Part shown: positions 36,749 to 45,773 of the stretch, piece after piece
How positions within the stretch are numbered: position 1 is the stretch's first letter
How the letters are laid out: each line of letters opens with the position of its first letter
DNA from: JAWLFI01 sp964525165
GTDB taxonomy: Bacteria; Bacteroidota; Bacteroidia; Chitinophagales; Saprospiraceae
NCBI GenBank assembly: GCA_964525165.1
Contig: CAZGGG010000006.1
Span: 18,919 to 82,918, forward strand
Length of the DNA stretch: 64,000 nucleotides
Direction: 5' to 3'
The notes under the pieces: generated by a model
Seen by the model: the letters and a program-made list of their open reading frames with translations, nothing else
The model's database searches: none
Told to the model about the DNA's origin: nothing
Program-made: the position numbers and the translations under genes

Positions 36749-38161
36749 ATGAGCGCGATAACATCTCCAATAAGAGAACCATTAGTACAAGGTGGTAAGA
36801 CCTACCATCAGATTACAGAAGATATTTGCTCCCCAACAGAGCGTACCCCTTCTGTAGCATGGGTGCTGGCCTTCATAGTTTCTGTCGGCTTTTTGGCACT
36901 GTACATTTTTACTGTAGCCTGGACCATTTGGGTGGGAATTGGCTCGTGGAACTTAAACAGAACCATTGGATGGGGTTGGGATATTACCAACTTTGTTTGG
37001 TGGGTGGGAATCGGTCATGCCGGTACTCTGATTTCTGCGATCCTCTTGCTCTTCCGACAAAAATGGAGAACAGGTGTAAACCGGGCAGCAGAGGCGATGA
37101 CGATCTTTGCGGTAATCTGTGCCGGGCAGTTTCCATTAATTCACATGGGTCGATTGTGGTTAGGATTTTTCATTTTTCCTTATCCCAATACCAGAGGTCC
37201 TTTGTGGGTGAATTTTAACTCTCCACTATTATGGGACGTTTTTGCGATTTCGACCTATTTCACGGTATCACTCTTATTCTGGTACACAGGTTTAGTACCT
37301 GACTTTGCTACCGTTCGGGACAGAGCAAAAGGTATTCGTAAAAAGTTATATAGTCTGTTATCTTTCGGATGGACAGGATCTGCTAAGCACTGGCAGAGAT
37401 GGGAATCTCTATCACTGGTTTTAGCCGGTTTGGCTACGCCATTGGTACTTTCTGTACACACCATTGTAAGTTTTGACTTCGCCACTTCAGTTATTCCGGG
37501 TTGGCATACAACTATCTTCCCTCCATACTTCGTGGCAGGAGCTATCTTCTCAGGTTTCGCAATGGTGCAAACCTTGATGTTGATCACTCGAAAAGTATTA
37601 AAGCTTGAGAACTACATCACTTTAGGACATATTGAGTCCATGAATAAGGTGATACTATTAACAGGAACTATTGTAGGTGTTGCTTACCTTACCGAGTTAT
37701 TTATTGCTTGGTATAGTGGTTACATCTACGAGCAATTTGCATTCTACAACAGAGCCCTGGGACCTTATTGGTGGTCATATTTTGGTATGATGACTTGTAA
37801 CCTTGTTTCTCCACAGATTTTCTGGTCTAAGAAAATGAGAAGAAACATCTTCGTCACTTTTGTGATGTCCATCTTCGTGAACATCGGAATGTGGTTTGAG
37901 CGATTTGTGATTATCGCAACCACCCTGGCGAGAGATTATTTGCCTTCCAGTTGGAGTTATTATGTTCCTACCTGGGTAGAGATTGGTATCTTCTTAGGAA
38001 CATTGGGATTATTCTTTACACTCTTCCTCATTTTCGTTAGGGTCGCACCGGTTGTGGCAATTGCTGAGATCAAGAGTATTTTGAAGAGTGCCGGTGATCA
38101 GTACGTCGAGGAACAAACAGATTACATTAAGGAAAAGCAATTTTCAGGACAAGAAGCTTAA
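36749..38161 (+). CDS. actC: Alternative complex III subunit C: NrfD-like quinol-oxidising membrane protein
   Basis: 470 residues with about ten membrane helices. NrfD/PsrC-family marks: WGWDITNFVWWVGIGHAGTL near residue 73, GRLWLGFFIFPYPNTRGPLW near residue 133, and LVLSVHTIVSFDFATSVIPG near residue 230. In structures of this complex the subunit holds the menaquinol oxidation site facing the periplasm. The start is set by ATG 36749, 28 bases after actB. Continuous with actD. Confidence 0.96.
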   Translation: MSAITSPIREPLVQGGKTYHQITEDICSPTERTPSVAWVLAFIVSVGFLALYIFTVAWTIWVGIGSWNLNRTIGWGWDITNFVWWVGIGHAGTLISAILLLFRQKWRTGVNRAAEAMTIFAVICAGQFPLIHMGRLWLGFFIFPYPNTRGPLWVNFNSPLLWDVFAISTYFTVSLLFWYTGLVPDFATVRDRAKGIRKKLYSLLSFGWTGSAKHWQRWESLSLVLAGLATPLVLSVHTIVSFDFATSVIPGWHTTIFPPYFVAGAIFSGFAMVQTLMLITRKVLKLENYITLGHIESMNKVILLTGTIVGVAYLTELFIAWYSGYIYEQFAFYNRALGPYWWSYFGMMTCNLVSPQIFWSKKMRRNIFVTFVMSIFVNIGMWFERFVIIATTLARDYLPSSWSYYVPTWVEIGIFLGTLGLFFTLFLIFVRVAPVVAIAEIKSILKSAGDQYVEEQTDYIKEKQFSGQEA

Positions 38162-38170
38162 TCTAGAGAT

Positions 38171-38695
38171 ATGTCAAGCAAGAAAGTATTATTCGGTCTT
38201 TATGACGATGAGCAGGACTTGATGTCTGCAGTGCGCAAAGCCAATGAAAAGCATTTGGAAATTATGGACGTTTATTCTCCATTTCCGGTGCATGGATTGG
38301 ATCCCATTTTAGGATTAAAAGAGTCCAGGTTACACATAGTTGGATTTATTTTTGGTGCATTGGGAACTTTGACGGCTTTTGGCTTTATGACTTGGGCATT
38401 AGCTTCCGATTGGCCTATTATCTACGGAGGAAAGCCTTATTGGCCGGTACCTTCCTTTATCCCTATTACCTTTGAGTTAACTGTATTGTTCGCCAGTATA
38501 GGGATGGTGGTTACTTTTTACACCATTTGCGGAATGGGCCCCGGAGTCAGCAATCCCGTTTTACATGACCGGATCACAGATGATAAATTCTGTATTGCAT
38601 TCAATGTATCCAATACAGACGATACGCATAACAGCGAATTAGAAAGCTATTTTCAAGAAACAGGAGCCACTTTAGTCGAAACTAAAGAGCTATAA
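38171..38695 (+). CDS. actD: Alternative complex III subunit D (DUF3341)
   Basis: 174 residues. It begins with a small cytoplasmic domain (KKVLFGLYDDEQDLMSAVRKANEKHL) and has two membrane helices (LHIVGFIFGALGTLTAFGFM and IPITFELTVLFASIGMVVTF). This is the DUF3341 pattern of ActD, a structural subunit that packs against ActC. 9 bases separate it from actC. It has no cofactor motif. Confidence 0.95.
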   Translation: MSSKKVLFGLYDDEQDLMSAVRKANEKHLEIMDVYSPFPVHGLDPILGLKESRLHIVGFIFGALGTLTAFGFMTWALASDWPIIYGGKPYWPVPSFIPITFELTVLFASIGMVVTFYTICGMGPGVSNPVLHDRITDDKFCIAFNVSNTDDTHNSELESYFQETGATLVETKEL

Positions 38696-38705
38696 AACTG
38701 CTGCG

Positions 38706-39566
38706 ATGATAAAAGAACAGATGAACTACCTGACTTTATGGGCATTGGGCTTAACCCTTTTTGGGTTGGCTTCTTGCAGTCCTGCAGGAGGTGAAGATAC
38801 AGGGCATGAGTATATGCCGGACATGAAGCACAGTATTGCTTATGAGTCCAACTATTATAATTTCTACAGCAATAACACCTGGGGTACTGAAGAAGAGTAT
38901 CATAAGATGGCTCAACCAAGAAAACCTGTAGCAGGGACAGTACCCAGAGGATATACTGCGGTAGCTACTTCTGATGATCGATCGGAAGTTAGCTCCTATG
39001 ATAATAGTTTAAACGGTTATGTACCCTATTACTATGAGGATACTGAAGAAGAACGAATTCGAGCTACCAATGAAATCCAGGAAAACCCATTCCCCATCAC
39101 GGAGATAGGTTTGATCAAGGGCGAAGAGCTGTATAATATTAATTGTGGTATTTGTCACGGTGAAAAAGGTGATGGTGCCGGTTATTTGGTTCGAGATGAT
39201 GGGGGGAAATATCCCGCTCAGCCTGCCAATTTCCTCACGGATGAATTCGTGAATGCAAGTCCGGGCAGATATTATCACTCGATCATGTATGGTAAAAACG
39301 TAATGGGTTATTACAAGGATAAATTATCCTATCGTGAGCGCTGGGATGTGATCCACTGGATCCGGGCCCTTCAAGCGAAAGACCGTAAACTTACTTATAG
39401 CCATGAAGAGAACACTTTGAATGCATATGCAACTCCTGTTGCCATGGTGCCTCAAAAGGTAAAAGAAATGCCTGAGGTTATGGAAGAGGAGCATCACGAC
39501 GATCATGGTGACCATGGAGAAATGCAGGGGCATCATGGTGAAGAAGGACACGGAGATTCACATTAA
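38706..39566 (+). CDS. actE: Alternative complex III subunit E: monoheme cytochrome c lipoprotein with His-rich tail
   Basis: 286 residues from ATG 38706; the lipobox FGLASC gives lipid Cys24 (ATG 38721 would also keep it). One heme site, NCGICHGEKGDGAG, at about residue 146. MYGKNVMGYYKDKLSYRERW supplies the likely distal methionine. The last ~30 residues are dominated by His, Asp and Glu (EEEHHDDHGDHGEMQGHH and on), beyond the cytochrome domain. It anchors to the membrane surface and is a candidate electron exit toward the oxidase. Confidence 0.94.
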   Translation: MIKEQMNYLTLWALGLTLFGLASCSPAGGEDTGHEYMPDMKHSIAYESNYYNFYSNNTWGTEEEYHKMAQPRKPVAGTVPRGYTAVATSDDRSEVSSYDNSLNGYVPYYYEDTEEERIRATNEIQENPFPITEIGLIKGEELYNINCGICHGEKGDGAGYLVRDDGGKYPAQPANFLTDEFVNASPGRYYHSIMYGKNVMGYYKDKLSYRERWDVIHWIRALQAKDRKLTYSHEENTLNAYATPVAMVPQKVKEMPEVMEEEHHDDHGDHGEMQGHHGEEGHGDSH

Positions 39567-39594
39567 TTCAGAAAGCTGACTTTAAAGACAGATA

Positions 39595-40884
39595 ATGGAA
39601 AATATCAGTATACCACAAAATTTTAAGTTTGAAGGGCGCACAAAGACCTTACTGTTTGCTCTTATGGCTGTAGGTTTGGTATGTCTTGGCATCAATTTTT
39701 TTGTAGATGATGAGCATCATACCCGCTTTTGGTCCAACATCTTACTGAACACAGCTTTCTTTACCGGAATAGCTTTGATGGGACTATTCTTCTATGCTGC
39801 TAATATTGTAGCATTATCAGGATGGTACACCGGCTTCAAAAGAATCTGGGAAGCGATGTATGGATTCCTACCGCTAGGTTTGATCTTGATGGCCATCATC
39901 GGATTAGGGACTATTTTTGACTTTCACACTTTATACCATTGGGCTATAGAGGAAGAAGTAGCTAATGATACATTACTTCAGCATAAATCACCTTTTTTGA
40001 ATAGTGGTTGGTATATGTTGGCTACAGTAGTTTTTGGTGCCATTTGGTTTGTCATTGGAATGATTATCCGAAATATATCCAAGAAGGAAGATGAAAGCGG
40101 GGACATGAGTTTCTCCCATCATAAGAAGATGCGCGTCTGGGCTGCAATCTTTTTGCCTATTGGAGGCTTCACAGTAGCAGCAGCGGTGTGGCTATGGGTT
40201 ATGAGTGTTGACCCTCATTGGTATAGCACCTTGTTTGCATGGTATTGCATGATTTCATGGTTAGTTTCCATGTTTGCTTTGACCATTTTGTTAATGATCT
40301 ACCTGAAGTCAAAGGATTACTTCCCGAATGTAACGAAAGAACATTTACATGACTTGGGTAAGTTCTTGTTTGCATTTAGCATTTTCTGGACTTACCTATG
40401 GTTTTCTCAGTTTATGTTGATCTGGTACGGAAATGTCGGAGAAGAGACGATTTATTTCAAAACACGAATGGATGACTATCCTGTGATGTTTTTTGCAAAT
40501 CTTTTGATCAATTTCATATTACCATTTTTGGTATTAATGAGAAATGATACAAAGAGAAAAATAGGAACCTTGACTTTTGTAGCCGTGTTTGTTTTTGTTG
40601 GGCACTGGTTAGATTATTTCTTAATGCTAAAGCCGGGGATATTGCATACTGCACACGAAATTGGAGGTCATGATGCTCATGCAGCACATGATGCAGCACA
40701 CGGCGCAGCAGAACACGCCTCTCATTTTGTTTCAGGTTTTACAATTCCAGGACTTTTAGACATCGGAATATTCGTTGGGTTCTTGGGATTGTTCTTGTAT
40801 TTCTTCTTTAGCCGTTTGGCAAATGCAAAATTGGTTCCTTCGAAGGATCCGTATTTGGAAGAATCATTACATCACCACGTGTAA
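39595..40884 (+). CDS. actF: Alternative complex III subunit F (NrfD-like quinone-binding membrane subunit 2)
   Basis: 429 residues, about ten membrane helices. Marks include ALSGWYTGFKRIWEAMYGFL, WLWVMSVDPHWYSTLFAWYC and FSIFWTYLWFSQFMLIWYGN, typical of ActF, the second large membrane subunit structurally related to ActC. Between the last two helices lies a His/Ala-rich loop (HEIGGHDAHAAHDAAHGAAE, about residues 351-376). It starts 28 bases after actE and is followed by the oxidase genes. Confidence 0.95.
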   Translation: MENISIPQNFKFEGRTKTLLFALMAVGLVCLGINFFVDDEHHTRFWSNILLNTAFFTGIALMGLFFYAANIVALSGWYTGFKRIWEAMYGFLPLGLILMAIIGLGTIFDFHTLYHWAIEEEVANDTLLQHKSPFLNSGWYMLATVVFGAIWFVIGMIIRNISKKEDESGDMSFSHHKKMRVWAAIFLPIGGFTVAAAVWLWVMSVDPHWYSTLFAWYCMISWLVSMFALTILLMIYLKSKDYFPNVTKEHLHDLGKFLFAFSIFWTYLWFSQFMLIWYGNVGEETIYFKTRMDDYPVMFFANLLINFILPFLVLMRNDTKRKIGTLTFVAVFVFVGHWLDYFLMLKPGILHTAHEIGGHDAHAAHDAAHGAAEHASHFVSGFTIPGLLDIGIFVGFLGLFLYFFFSRLANAKLVPSKDPYLEESLHHHV

Positions 40885-40914
40885 CAAAAAATTAAAAAAT
40901 CTTAAATCACATCC

Positions 40915-42345
40915 ATGACTATTTTACTTGGAATATTGTGTTTGGCCCTTTTGGTCATTGTGATCGTGCAAATCGGAAAAGTAACCGAGCTTGCCGGCAG
41001 AATCAGAGGTGAGGAAGATGCTCAGAGAGAAAGCGATTATTGGAATTCCCGGCTGGGAGTTGCCTTTATGGTTGTTTTCTTGTTAGCAACCGTTGTTTCA
41101 GCTCTATACTACAAGAATTTTATGTTGGGCTATGGTCCTCATCAAGCTGCCTCAGAGCATGGTAGTGGTATTGATACCATGTTTTCGATTACCCTTTTCT
41201 TTACGGGAATCGTTTTCATCATTACCCACATCGCTTTGTTCTGGTTTGCTTATAAATATCGTTACAACGAGAACCGTAAAGCACTTTTCAATCCTCATGA
41301 TAATAGATTAGAGATTATCTGGACGATTATTCCGGCCATTGTAATGACGATTCTGGTTGTTTATGGTTTGGATACCTGGAACACTGTAATGGCCGATGTA
41401 GACCCCAATGAGGAATATATCGAGATTGAGGCTACAGGTATGCAGTTTGCCTGGATTCTTAGATATGCCGGTGAAGATGGTGAGCTTGGAGCCAGGGATT
41501 ATCGTCAAATTACCGGAGTAAATCCTCTGGGACAGGTTTGGGAAGATGAAGCCAACCATGATGATTTTCAACCAAGCGACATCGTTCTACCTGTTGGTAA
41601 AAAAGTTAGGGTAAGAATTACTGCCCGTGATGTATTGCACAATTTTTATTTACCTCATTTTAGAGTTAAGATGGATGCCGTTCCCGGGATGCCCACATAT
41701 TTCGTGTTTACTCCGACGAAAACTACTGAGGAATATAGACAAGAATTAAGTAGGTATGCTGAATATCAGGTGCCTGTAGATCCTAATGATCCGGAATCAC
41801 CTATGTTATGGGAACAGTTCAATTACGAATTGGCCTGTGCAGAACTTTGCGGAAGCGGACACTTCTCTATGCGTAAGCTTGTCAAAATTGTGAGTCAGGA
41901 GGAGTACGACGCATGGGTAGCGGAACAGCCTTCCTATTATTTAAGTAATGTGCGAGGTACCGATGATGACCCTTATAAGGGAGACCTTTTAGGGCTAGAG
42001 GTAGAGGAAGCGCTATCGCCAGCTATGACTTCTTTAGCATTACTATCTGATGTTTCTGAAGAAGAAATGAAGGACTTATCTGCAGATGATATGACCGTCG
42101 ACTTGAATGTAGATGCTTTATTCATGGAAGGATCTTCCGAGCTTAGTCCGGTTGTGGAAGAGAAACTTTCCATGTTGGCAACTTCAATGACCAACGCGAA
42201 AGGTGCTGAGCTGAGTCTGACAGCAGAGTCTGACGACTTGCAATTAAATGACAATCGAATAGCTGCCATCAAGAACTATTTAGGCAGTCAGGGAATTGAT
42301 ATTACAAAAATAACGAATGCTTCTTTGGAAGCTGAAGAACTATAA
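40915..42345 (+). CDS. coxB: Cytochrome c oxidase subunit II with OmpA-like C-terminal extension
   Basis: 476 residues, longer than ordinary subunit II. The N-terminal part has extra hydrophobic helices before the usual pair. The CuA cupredoxin domain has its ligands in DVLHNFYLPHFRVKMDAVPG and in CAELCGSGHFSM (Cys-x3-Cys-x3-His-x2-Met, with the bridging Glu). After the cupredoxin a linker of Ser, Asp and Glu leads to about residues 393-472 (VDALFMEGSSELSPVVEEKL to NDNRIAAIKNYLGSQGI), which reads as a degenerate OmpA-like fold. No CXXCH is present, so unlike classical caa3 subunit II it has no fused cytochrome c. Cu from CuA feeds CoxA. Confidence 0.94.
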   Translation: MTILLGILCLALLVIVIVQIGKVTELAGRIRGEEDAQRESDYWNSRLGVAFMVVFLLATVVSALYYKNFMLGYGPHQAASEHGSGIDTMFSITLFFTGIVFIITHIALFWFAYKYRYNENRKALFNPHDNRLEIIWTIIPAIVMTILVVYGLDTWNTVMADVDPNEEYIEIEATGMQFAWILRYAGEDGELGARDYRQITGVNPLGQVWEDEANHDDFQPSDIVLPVGKKVRVRITARDVLHNFYLPHFRVKMDAVPGMPTYFVFTPTKTTEEYRQELSRYAEYQVPVDPNDPESPMLWEQFNYELACAELCGSGHFSMRKLVKIVSQEEYDAWVAEQPSYYLSNVRGTDDDPYKGDLLGLEVEEALSPAMTSLALLSDVSEEEMKDLSADDMTVDLNVDALFMEGSSELSPVVEEKLSMLATSMTNAKGAELSLTAESDDLQLNDNRIAAIKNYLGSQGIDITKITNASLEAEEL

Positions 42346-42371
42346 ATAACCAAACCACTAAATCATACGGT

Positions 42372-44231
42372 ATGTCAACTTTGGTACGACAATATGATAC
42401 AGATGAATTGATTGAGAAGTACGGTCATGATGATCATTTCCATGAAGAGGAACATGAGCATCACGATAAGTATCAGTCAAACTTCATTTCGCACTATATC
42501 TTCTCAATGGATCACAAAATGATCTCCAAACAGTTCCTGATCACAGGAATGATCTGGGGTTTCATTGGAGGTATGATGTCGTTGATATTCAGGTTGCAAT
42601 TGGGTTTTCCTGAAGAAAGTTTAGCATGGCTGAAGCCTTTGCTAGGAAAGTGGATCGTAGTGAATGAACTCGGAATCGGTACATTGTCTCCTGAGTTCTA
42701 TTATGCTTTGGTAACCATGCACGGTACCATTTTGGTATTCTTTGTATTGACAGCCGGATTGTCCGGTACCTTCAGTAATCTACTCATTCCGTTGCAAATT
42801 GGTGCAAGGGATATGGCCTCACCATTTATGAACATGCTATCCTTCTGGTTCTTTTTCCTCGCGGGTGTAGTTATGTTCTTCTCACTTTTCGTGAGTACAG
42901 GCCCTTTCTCTGGCGGTTGGGTAGCTTATCCTCCCTTATCTGCTTTACCGGAGGCTTCGTCCGGGTCAGGGGTAGGGATGACCTTGTGGTTGGTTTCTTT
43001 GGCATTGTTCGTGGTTTCGATACTCTTAGGAGGTATTAATTATATCACTACCGTACTGAACATGCGTACACAAGGTTTAAGCATGTGGAGATTGCCTTTA
43101 ACAATCTGGGCATTCTTAATCACGGCCATAATTGGTTTATTAAGTTTCCCTGTATTGTTCAGTGGTTTCTTATTATTGATTTTCGACAGAAGCTTCGGAA
43201 CTAGCTTTTACCTCTCAGAAATATTTATTGGAGGGCAAGCTCTTGACCATGTCGGTGGAAGCCCTGTATTGTACCAGCATTTATTCTGGTTCTTAGGTCA
43301 CCCTGAGGTATATATTATCATTCTGCCTGCGATGGGGATTGTTTCAGAGGTTCTATCTGTGCATTCTCGTAAACCTATCTTTGGTTATAAAGCGATGGTC
43401 TTCTCAATATTGGCTATTGCATTTCTAAGTTTCATCGTTTGGGCGCATCACATGTTTATGGCTGGTATTAATCCATTTATCGCCATGATATTTGTGGTAT
43501 TTACATTGATCATTGCGGTGCCCTCAGCGGTGAAAGTATTTAACTGGATCGCGACCTTGTATGGTGGGAATATTAGGTTTAATTCTGCATCACTATTCGG
43601 GATAGGCTTCGTTTCCTTGTTTATATCTGGAGGTTTGACGGGGATTTTCTTGGGTAACTCTGCGATTGATATTCAGATGCATGATACTTACTTTGTAGTA
43701 GCTCACTTCCATATTGTTATGGGTGTAGCAGCCTTCTTTGGTATGTATGCAGGTATCTATCACTGGTTCCCTAAAATGTACCAACGTTTTATGAATGAAA
43801 CCTTAGGAAAGATTCACTTTTGGGTGACACTAGTAGGGGCCTACCTCATTTTCTGGCCTATGCATTACTTAGGAATTGCCGGTGTACCCAGAAGATACTA
43901 TAGCTTCGATAACTTTGACACGTTCTCTCAGTTCTCTACGATGAATCAAATGATTACGATCGCAGCCATTATTGTTTTTGCTGCTCAGATAGTATTCGTT
44001 GTGAATTTCTTCTACAGCATTTGGAAAGGTAGAAAAGTAGAAGTGAAGAATCCATGGGGAGCCACAACCTTGGAATGGACGACTCCGATCGAACCTATCC
44101 ATGGAAACTGGCCAGGTAAGATACCAACTGTACACAGATGGTCCTATGACTATAGTAAAGATGAAGGTGTAGATTATATTCCTCAAGTAGTTCCTTTGAA
44201 AGAAGGAGAAGTTACTGATGGAGCTCACTAA
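42372..44231 (+). CDS. coxA: Cytochrome c oxidase subunit I
   Basis: 619 residues with about 12-14 membrane helices. The catalytic subunit reduces oxygen at heme-copper and pumps protons. Key sites: YALVTMHGTILVFFVLTAGL (low-spin heme histidine), FWFLGHPEVYIIILPAMGIV (CuB His, the Glu of type A1 enzymes and the cross-linked Tyr), VWAHHMFMAG (CuB histidines), and HDTYFVVAHFHIVMGVAAFF (heme ligands). The N-terminal ~40 residues are His/Glu-rich (KYGHDDHFHEEEHEHHDKYQ), an unusual addition. 26 bases after coxB. Confidence 0.97.
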   Translation: MSTLVRQYDTDELIEKYGHDDHFHEEEHEHHDKYQSNFISHYIFSMDHKMISKQFLITGMIWGFIGGMMSLIFRLQLGFPEESLAWLKPLLGKWIVVNELGIGTLSPEFYYALVTMHGTILVFFVLTAGLSGTFSNLLIPLQIGARDMASPFMNMLSFWFFFLAGVVMFFSLFVSTGPFSGGWVAYPPLSALPEASSGSGVGMTLWLVSLALFVVSILLGGINYITTVLNMRTQGLSMWRLPLTIWAFLITAIIGLLSFPVLFSGFLLLIFDRSFGTSFYLSEIFIGGQALDHVGGSPVLYQHLFWFLGHPEVYIIILPAMGIVSEVLSVHSRKPIFGYKAMVFSILAIAFLSFIVWAHHMFMAGINPFIAMIFVVFTLIIAVPSAVKVFNWIATLYGGNIRFNSASLFGIGFVSLFISGGLTGIFLGNSAIDIQMHDTYFVVAHFHIVMGVAAFFGMYAGIYHWFPKMYQRFMNETLGKIHFWVTLVGAYLIFWPMHYLGIAGVPRRYYSFDNFDTFSQFSTMNQMITIAAIIVFAAQIVFVVNFFYSIWKGRKVEVKNPWGATTLEWTTPIEPIHGNWPGKIPTVHRWSYDYSKDEGVDYIPQVVPLKEGEVTDGAH

Positions 44232-44256
44232 CATTTAAAGAGTTTCCCAATAAATA

Positions 44257-45174
44257 GTGGATAAACACACAAACATATTAGCAGAGAAGTTAAGCCTGGT
44301 TGACAGGCTTACTTCTTTTTTGAAGTTAACCGCTTCTTTATTTAAAGCAAGGCTGAGTTTGTTGGTGGTGTTCAGTAGCCTCTTGGGTGCTGCCATTACC
44401 TCAACAGGATCCCTTTCTTTCGGACAATATCTGTTGTTAGGCCTGGGAGGGTTTTTAGTGGCAGGAAGTGCCAGTGGTGCTAATCAATGGTTTGAGCGCG
44501 ATCTGGATAAGATAATGAAACGAACCATGGATCGTCCTTTGGTGACAAGAAGGTTAGATTTATCAGTGGCTTTATTGTTAATTGGACTTGCAGTCATTCT
44601 CGGCTTGGGTTTGCTGTATTGGATCAGCTCTTCTGTTGCTGTTATTTCAGGATTAGCATGGTTCCTATATGTGTTGGTGTACACCCCTATGAAGAGGATC
44701 AGTCCTTTTGCGGTTTTTGTAGGCGCTATTCCCGGAGCTTTACCGGTATTGTCCGGAACGGTTGCAGCAGAAGGCACTATTACATTGTTTGGTTTTACCA
44801 TTTTTGCCTTGCAATTTATTTGGCAGTTTCCGCATTTTTGGGCGATTGCCTGGTTAGCAGATGAAGATTATAAAAAAGCAGGATTCCAATTATTGCCGTC
44901 TGTGGATGGTCGTAAAAATGAGGTCACCGGTTGGCAATCTTTTACCTATTCGGTTTTATTGATTCCGGTTTCATTGGTGATGCTTTATAATGACTTTTTT
45001 GGATGGACAACATTCAGTCTTTTGAATGTGGTCAATCTTTTTTATATCGTAAAAGCATGGGCTTTGTACAGTAAGGTAAACGATGCAGCAGCTCGTAAAT
45101 TGATGTTTGCTTCTTTTATTTACTTGCCCTTAGCCTTGATCATAATTTTTCTGGGCGTAACATTCGGATTGTAG
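44257..45174 (+). CDS. ctaB: Protoheme IX farnesyltransferase (heme O synthase)
   Basis: 305 residues, an inner-membrane UbiA-type prenyltransferase that farnesylates heme b. The prenyl-diphosphate motif is GASGANQWFERDLDKIMKRT with DRPL after it; the second motif is YTPMKRISPFAVFVGAIPGALP, then WQFPHFWAIAWLADEDYKKAG. The only sensible start is GTG 44257 (26 bases after coxA); no ATG precedes the first motif. Embedding in the oxidase operon fits cofactor supply for CoxA. Heme A synthase (ctaA) is not in the window. Confidence 0.95.
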   Translation: MDKHTNILAEKLSLVDRLTSFLKLTASLFKARLSLLVVFSSLLGAAITSTGSLSFGQYLLLGLGGFLVAGSASGANQWFERDLDKIMKRTMDRPLVTRRLDLSVALLLIGLAVILGLGLLYWISSSVAVISGLAWFLYVLVYTPMKRISPFAVFVGAIPGALPVLSGTVAAEGTITLFGFTIFALQFIWQFPHFWAIAWLADEDYKKAGFQLLPSVDGRKNEVTGWQSFTYSVLLIPVSLVMLYNDFFGWTTFSLLNVVNLFYIVKAWALYSKVNDAAARKLMFASFIYLPLALIIIFLGVTFGL

Positions 45175-45177
45175 AAG

Positions 45178-45759
45178 ATGGAAGGAGTTATGACACAAAA
45201 GGATAATCGCTTTTTCAACTTTAATGCTTCAAAGTTTGGACTCTGGGTAGGCTTGGCGAGTATCACTATGATGTTTGCGGCCTTTAGCTCAGCTTATATG
45301 GTTCGGCAAGCAGCCGGAAACTGGTTGGAATTTCAATTGCCTTCGATGTTTTTTTACAGCACCGCTGTTTTATTGAGCAGCAGTGTCTTCTTGCAATTGA
45401 GTTACCGCTACTTCGTGAAAGAACAATTCTCCCGATACAAAGCCTTTATGTTGGTAGCGTTTGTATTGGGTATTGTATTTGTCCTGCTCCAATATGAGGC
45501 ATGGATGCAAATGTTTGAAATGGGAATAGACCTGAAGAGAAATCCTTCAGGATCATTTGTATACGTGATATCCGGTGTTCACGCCGCGCACGTTCTAGGT
45601 GGAGTGTCAACGCTTATTGTGGCTTTGATTCATGCTTTTTTCCTTCCTAAACTGGTCACGCAAAAAAGAAAGAACAGATTTCAATTAGTGTTATATTATT
45701 GGCACTTTGTAGATATACTATGGGTATATTTGCTATTGTTTTTCGTATTTCAGAGATAA
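45178..45759 (+). CDS. Cytochrome c oxidase subunit III, short paralogue
   Basis: 193 residues, about five membrane helices, a heme-copper oxidase subunit III-like protein. LASITMMFAAFSSAYMVRQA and YWHFVDILWVYLLLFFVFQR at the end are family marks. The start is ATG 45178 (3 bases after ctaB) or ATG 45190, which has an AGGAG six bases upstream. It is followed at 14 bases by a second, longer subunit III gene; tandem subunit III genes are normal in Bacteroidota oxidase operons. Confidence 0.92.
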   Translation: MEGVMTQKDNRFFNFNASKFGLWVGLASITMMFAAFSSAYMVRQAAGNWLEFQLPSMFFYSTAVLLSSSVFLQLSYRYFVKEQFSRYKAFMLVAFVLGIVFVLLQYEAWMQMFEMGIDLKRNPSGSFVYVISGVHAAHVLGGVSTLIVALIHAFFLPKLVTQKRKNRFQLVLYYWHFVDILWVYLLLFFVFQR

Positions 45760-45773
45760 AGAGAAACTAGACT

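Noticed and set aside
40915..42345. Classical caa3 subunit II with fused cytochrome c
   Set aside because: No CXXCH occurs anywhere in the protein; the C-terminal extension is OmpA-like instead.
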